From contig NZ_PUEJ01000004.1 of NCBI RefSeq assembly GCF_002982075.1, positions 62,001-126,000 on the forward strand: a stretch of DNA of 64,000 nucleotides, in the 5' to 3' direction. Numbering within the stretch: position 1 is the stretch's first letter; every line of letters starts with the position of its first letter. Below the pieces are notes generated by a model, which worked only from the letters and a program-made list of their open reading frames with translations, ran no database searches and had not been told where the DNA came from. The DNA is from Labrys okinawensis (lineage in GTDB: Bacteria; Pseudomonadota; Alphaproteobacteria; Rhizobiales; Labraceae). Both the position numbers and the translations under genes were made by a program. Shown piece by piece: positions 61,292 to 64,000 of this stretch.

Positions 61292-62209
61292 TCAAGCCGC
61301 CAGCCCCACGCGCTTGATTTCCCATTCGAGTTCGATGCCCGAATGTTTCAGCACGCGCTCGCGAACGGTCTCGCCCAGCGCCTCGATGTCGGCGGAAGAG
61401 GCCGTGCCGAGATTGACCAGGAAATTGGTATGCATCGGCGAGACCTGGGCGCCGCCGACGGTCAAGCCGCGGCAACCGGCTTCGTCGACCAGCTTCCAGG
61501 CGGAATGGCCGGGCGGGTTCTTGAAGGTCGAGCCGCCGGTGCGGGTATTGACCGGCTGGGACGAGGAGCGGGCCTCGGTGATCTTCTGCATCTCCGCCAT
61601 GATCGCCTCGCGATCGCCCGGCTCACCGCGGAACGTCGCCTGGGTGAATACGACATCGGCCGGTACGCTGCAGCGCCGATAGCTGAAGCCCATGGCGGCA
61701 GCATCGTAGACGGCGATGGAGCCATCCCGGCGGATGGCGCGCGCCGAGACGAAGACATCCTTGGTCTCGCCGCCATAGGCGCCGCCATTCATGCGCAGTG
61801 CCCCGCCGATCGCGCCGGGAATGCCGCGCAGGAAGGACAGGCCCCGGATGCCTGCTTCCGCCGCCGCGCGAGCCACCTTGACATCCGGCGCTCCTGCGCC
61901 GGCCGTAATGGTCAGGCCATCGAGGGCAATGCCGCCAAAGCCCCGGCCGAGACGGATGACCACGCCCTCGACGCCGCCGTCACGCACCAGAAGATTGGAG
62001 CCGAGCCCCACCACCATCCAGGATATCCGCGCCGGCAGTCCGGCCATGAACAGCGCCAGATCCTCCTCGTCCACCGGCGTGAACAGCAGCTGCGCCGGGC
62101 CGCCGGTACGAAACCACGAGAGCGGCGCCATCGGTGCATTGGCTTCCAGCGTACCGCGCAATCCCGGCATCGACGGGCGCAGCGAGGGAATGAGGTCGGG
62201 AAAGGTCAT
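61292..62209 (-). CDS. murB: UDP-N-acetylenolpyruvoylglucosamine reductase
   Basis: FAD/NADPH enzyme completing UDP-MurNAc for peptidoglycan; 305 residues from ATG 62209. The FAD domain has 'APLSWFRTGGPAQLLFTPVDEEDLALFMAGL' and 'MVVGLGSNLLVRDGGVEGVVIRLGRGF' (GSNLLV loop). The catalytic serine/glutamate region is in 'RTGGSTFKNPPGHSAWKLVDEAGCRGLTVGGAQVSPMHTNFLVNLG', with Ser in GGSTFKNP, and 'GAIGGALRMNGGAYGGETKDV' is diagnostic of the type I enzyme. It is followed by 225 bases without a gene and then ftsQ. Two strong hairpins lie upstream (62231-62343). Confidence 0.95.
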   Translation of the reverse strand: MTFPDLIPSLRPSMPGLRGTLEANAPMAPLSWFRTGGPAQLLFTPVDEEDLALFMAGLPARISWMVVGLGSNLLVRDGGVEGVVIRLGRGFGGIALDGLTITAGAGAPDVKVARAAAEAGIRGLSFLRGIPGAIGGALRMNGGAYGGETKDVFVSARAIRRDGSIAVYDAAAMGFSYRRCSVPADVVFTQATFRGEPGDREAIMAEMQKITEARSSSQPVNTRTGGSTFKNPPGHSAWKLVDEAGCRGLTVGGAQVSPMHTNFLVNLGTASSADIEALGETVRERVLKHSGIELEWEIKRVGLAA

Positions 62210-62230
62210 GGTGTCCGATAAAGATCCAAT

Positions 62231-62280
62231 GCGGAATATCTCGATGTTGCACACGAATGGGCAGCATTGAGATATTCCGC
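62231..62280. repeat. 20-bp inverted repeat upstream of murB
   Basis: GCGGAATATCTCGATGTTGC and GCAGCATTGAGATATTCCGC, 18 of 20 matching, around a ten-base loop. It lies 21 bases before the murB start in the divergent region and resembles the repeat at 29413-29457 in its GAATATC core. Confidence 0.65.
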
Positions 62281-62295
62281 AAGTGTTTAAAATCC

Positions 62296-62343
62296 TGCAG
62301 GGTCCTCTTGATCGACCCATAGGTCGATCAAGAGGACCCTGCA
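62296..62343. repeat. Perfect 22-bp inverted repeat between murB and nucleotidyltransferase gene
   Basis: The arms TGCAGGGTCCTCTTGATCG followed by ACC, and their exact complement, enclose the four-base loop CATA (48 bases in total). There is no T-tract, so it is not a simple terminator; it may be an operator, cruciform or REP-type element. It is 87 bases from the murB start and 142 from the other gene. Confidence 0.75.
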
Positions 62344-62484
62344 TTGCGGCGATCCGGGATTTGGAATGCCGGCCTTATTGCCTACATTCGCGAAGAAGCC
62401 CAGCGATTCCGCCAGGGCGTTCTACGATTTGCGGAGTTGTCGGGAAGTGCAAAGACGCGTTGAACCAAAGAGTTAGAGCGAGCA

Positions 62485-63072
62485 TTGCCGGATCGATCCA
62501 TCTCCCCGGAAGAGCGCCTGCGCATCATCGTCCGTGCGGACGAGAACCTCATGGCCTTCCTCGCCGTCGCCCGCTCCTTGCGCCTGCCGCAATGGCGGCT
62601 GGCTGCCGGCTGCGTCTATCAGACCGTGTGGAACAGTCTGAGCGGGCTCCCCGCCGGCACCGGCGTCAAGGATTACGATCTCATCTATTTCGACGCCGCC
62701 GACGTGAGCTGGGAGGCGGAGGATGCCGTGATCAGGCACGCCGCCCCCCACTTCGACGGCCGATGGCCGGTCGAGATCCGCAATCAGGCCCGGGTCCATC
62801 TGTGGTTCGAGCAGCGCTTCGGCCAGCCCTATCCGCAGCTCCGTTCGGCTGACGAGGCTTTCGGGCACTATGCCGCCATCGTGCATGCGGTCGGCATCCG
62901 GCTGGAGGACGACGACACCATCGACATCGCCGCACCCTTCGGCCTCGACGACCTCTTCGGCATGATCATCCGCCCCAATCCGGGACGCCGCGGCGACAAG
63001 GGCCTGGCCGCCAAGGCGGCACGCGCGAAGGCGATCTGGCCCGAATTGCGCCTGGTGGACCTGCAGCCATGA
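62485..63072 (+). CDS. Nucleotidyltransferase-fold protein (NTP_transf_6/DUF925 type)
   Basis: Protein of 195 residues in the NTP_transf_6 (PF06042) family, related to the polymerase-beta nucleotidyltransferase fold. The active-site-like segment is 'LAAGCVYQTVWNSLSGLPAGTGVKDYDLIYFDAADVSWEAEDAV', with the G-x-x-x-x-x-W and D-Y-D pattern, and the domain ends 'FGLDDLFGMIIRPNP'. The start is TTG 62485; GAGCGAG lies a few bases before. Its stop overlaps the next start (ATGA), so the two are co-translated. Biochemical role unknown. Confidence 0.8.
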   Translation: MPDRSISPEERLRIIVRADENLMAFLAVARSLRLPQWRLAAGCVYQTVWNSLSGLPAGTGVKDYDLIYFDAADVSWEAEDAVIRHAAPHFDGRWPVEIRNQARVHLWFEQRFGQPYPQLRSADEAFGHYAAIVHAVGIRLEDDDTIDIAAPFGLDDLFGMIIRPNPGRRGDKGLAAKAARAKAIWPELRLVDLQP

Positions 63073-63617
63073 CGGCAAGACCGGGCTACACGCAGGCTCT
63101 GCAGGCGACCGGATTGCTCGACCTTTTGCGCGCCTATGATCCGCATGTCGCCGGCACGCCCCCTCTCGGCGTCGATCTGCCCGCCAGCGATATCGACATC
63201 CTCTGTCACGCCCCCGACGCCCTCGCCTTCACCCGAACGATCTGGCAAGCCCTTGTGGGAGCTCCGGCCTTCTCCATCCATCAATGGACCGGCGGCGGGC
63301 GGCCGGTGATCGCCACTTTCACGGCGCAGGGCTGGTGCTTCGAGATCTTCGCCTCCATCCAGCCCGTGGCCGAACAGGCGGGCTGGCGCCATTTCCTGGT
63401 GGAGCGTCGCTTGCTCGCCCTGGGAGGAGAGGCTTTGCGCAGCAGCGTCGTGCAGCATCGCCAGGCAGGCCTGAAGACCGAACCCGCCTTCGCCGCGGCA
63501 CTCGGCCTGAAAGGCGATCCCTATCGGGACTTGCTCGAACTTCACCGGCAAACCGATGGCGACTTGGTAGCGATCCTCGCCGCCGCTGGTTATCTGGCAC
63601 ACTCGGAGCAGAACTGA
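63069..63617 (+). CDS. DUF4269 domain protein (nucleotidyltransferase-like)
   Basis: Protein of 182 residues matching DUF4269. The signature 'VAGTPPLGVDLPASDIDILCHAPD' has the G[ST]-x-x-x-x-D-x-D order of nucleotidyltransferases, followed by 'RPVIATFTAQGWCFEIFASIQPVAEQAGWRHFLVERRLLALGG'. It overlaps the upstream gene by four bases, so both nucleotidyltransferase-like proteins are made together. A T-tailed palindrome follows at 63684-63710 as terminator. Function unknown. Confidence 0.8.
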   Translation: MTARPGYTQALQATGLLDLLRAYDPHVAGTPPLGVDLPASDIDILCHAPDALAFTRTIWQALVGAPAFSIHQWTGGGRPVIATFTAQGWCFEIFASIQPVAEQAGWRHFLVERRLLALGGEALRSSVVQHRQAGLKTEPAFAAALGLKGDPYRDLLELHRQTDGDLVAILAAAGYLAHSEQN

Positions 63618-63678
63618 GAGCCGGCCTCGGAAAGACGGCCACGCGGATAGGCTATCTGGTGAAGATTGGCAGGAAACT

Positions 63679-63759
63679 CGGTGTGCCGATCTCCAGATCG
63701 GCATTTTTTTGGGCAAACGCAGCATTTCGGACCATGCCGATCTGGAGATCGGCACACCG
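63679..63759 (+). repeat. Pair of REP-like palindromes in inverted arrangement; the first with a T-tract
   Basis: CGGTGTGCCGATCTCCAGATCGGCAT is written here in two parts, CGGTGTGCCGATCTCC and AGATCGGCAT (63679-63704). Its exact inverse lies at 63734-63759. Each half is itself the palindrome TGCCGATCT-NN-AGATCGGCA. Seven T follow the first on the plus strand, so that palindrome is an intrinsic terminator for the upstream gene pair. The second might serve the alkylation-repair gene from the other side. Confidence 0.8.
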
Positions 63760-63774
63760 AAACTTCGCCTTCTG

Positions 63775-64000
63775 TCACTTTCCGATGTGCTTCAAGGCCT
63801 CTCGGCGGCTCAGATTGCTGAGTTCGGGGTGTTCGACGACGTAACGAGCGACCTCCTCGGGATCGATGCGTGCATGGTGCCTGAGAGCCCAGCCGATCGC
63901 CTTGCGCAGGAAGAACTCCCTGGAGCCAATCGACGGCGCGATACAGGCGTAGAGGAGCTCGAGATCGGTCTCAGCCTTGGCGCCGAGCTGGCAGAGGATC
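63775..64000 (-). CDS. DNA alkylation repair protein, AlkD type (C-terminal part; gene runs off the window)
   Basis: The last 74 codons of an AlkD-family glycosylase-like HEAT-repeat protein that removes alkylated bases. The visible C-terminus includes 'LYACIAPSIGSREFFLRKAIGWALRHHARIDPEEVARYVVEHPELSNLSRREALKHIGK', with the family segment REFFLRKAIGWALR and the ending LSRREALKHIG. It ends at TGA 63775. The N-terminal two-thirds are outside the window. Confidence 0.85.
   Translation of the reverse strand, partial: ILCQLGAKAETDLELLYACIAPSIGSREFFLRKAIGWALRHHARIDPEEVARYVVEHPELSNLSRREALKHIGK

Overview
The window is a GC-rich chromosomal segment of an alphaproteobacterium, most likely of the order Hyphomicrobiales (Rhizobiales). 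The evidence is: a circularly permuted two-piece tmRNA with tag ANDNYAPVAVAA; an alpha-type SspB adaptor; the local orders thyA-folA, hflK-hflC-DUF2065-degP and ftsQ-ftsA-ftsZ-lpxC-bamD-recN-ligA; and many intergenic palindromes of the kind common in this order. The genus is not certain (a Labrys- or Xanthobacter-like lineage is a guess). I see no tRNA or rRNA gene, prophage, CRISPR array or plasmid marker.

Layout. 1-2 kb: end of a sugar ABC importer (ATPase cut by the window edge, and its binding protein). 2-6.8 kb: FAD monooxygenase, cyclopropane-fatty-acid-synthase-like enzyme, Usg protein, MHS-type MFS transporter. 7-10.8 kb: ilvC, ilvN, ilvB, the last behind a complete attenuator with a leader peptide. 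10.8-15 kb: folA-thyA, DUF4256, serB, and miaA head-to-head with serB. 15-20 kb: hflK-hflC-DUF2065-degP and sspB, a membrane and periplasmic protein quality-control block. 20.2-22.7 kb: ssrA (tmRNA), fumC, and a DUF4169/ribbon-helix-helix pair. 23-31 kb: AsmA-like protein, a small secreted protein, D-lactate dehydrogenase, thioesterase, DUF817. 31-35.4 kb: glycine-betaine-type ABC importer with a fused double permease. 35.6-43 kb: LysE and DMT exporters, uvrD, dicarboxylate/amino-acid symporter, cytochrome P450. 43-49 kb: aminotransferase, prmA, aminopeptidase P, and azlCD with its AraC-type regulator. 49-62 kb: DUF3828, ligA, a RAYT transposase, recN, bamD, lpxC, ftsZ, ftsA, ftsQ, murB. 62-64 kb: two nucleotidyltransferase-fold genes and the end of an AlkD-type repair gene.

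How things work together. ClpXP recycling (sspB plus tmRNA tagging), FtsH modulation (hflKC) and DegP form one proteostasis neighbourhood, and degP carries a good heat-shock-sigma promoter match. The ilv block makes branched-chain amino acids under leader-peptide control, while azlCD probably exports them. The dcw/envelope block runs as one long minus-strand series from murB to ligA, but ddl and murC are absent from their usual places beside murB.

The most interesting signals are regulatory or mobile. A REP-associated tyrosine transposase (RAYT) sits between recN and ligA, flanked by its own palindromes, and its insertion has rewritten the RecN C-terminus. Related GATCT/AGATC palindromes are scattered through the window. 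A 19-bp element is repeated in front of azlC and its AraC regulator. The start codon of the MFS gene lies in a perfect 12-bp stem with its Shine-Dalgarno sequence in the loop. A long repeat occurs in inverted copies on both sides of the aminopeptidase P gene.
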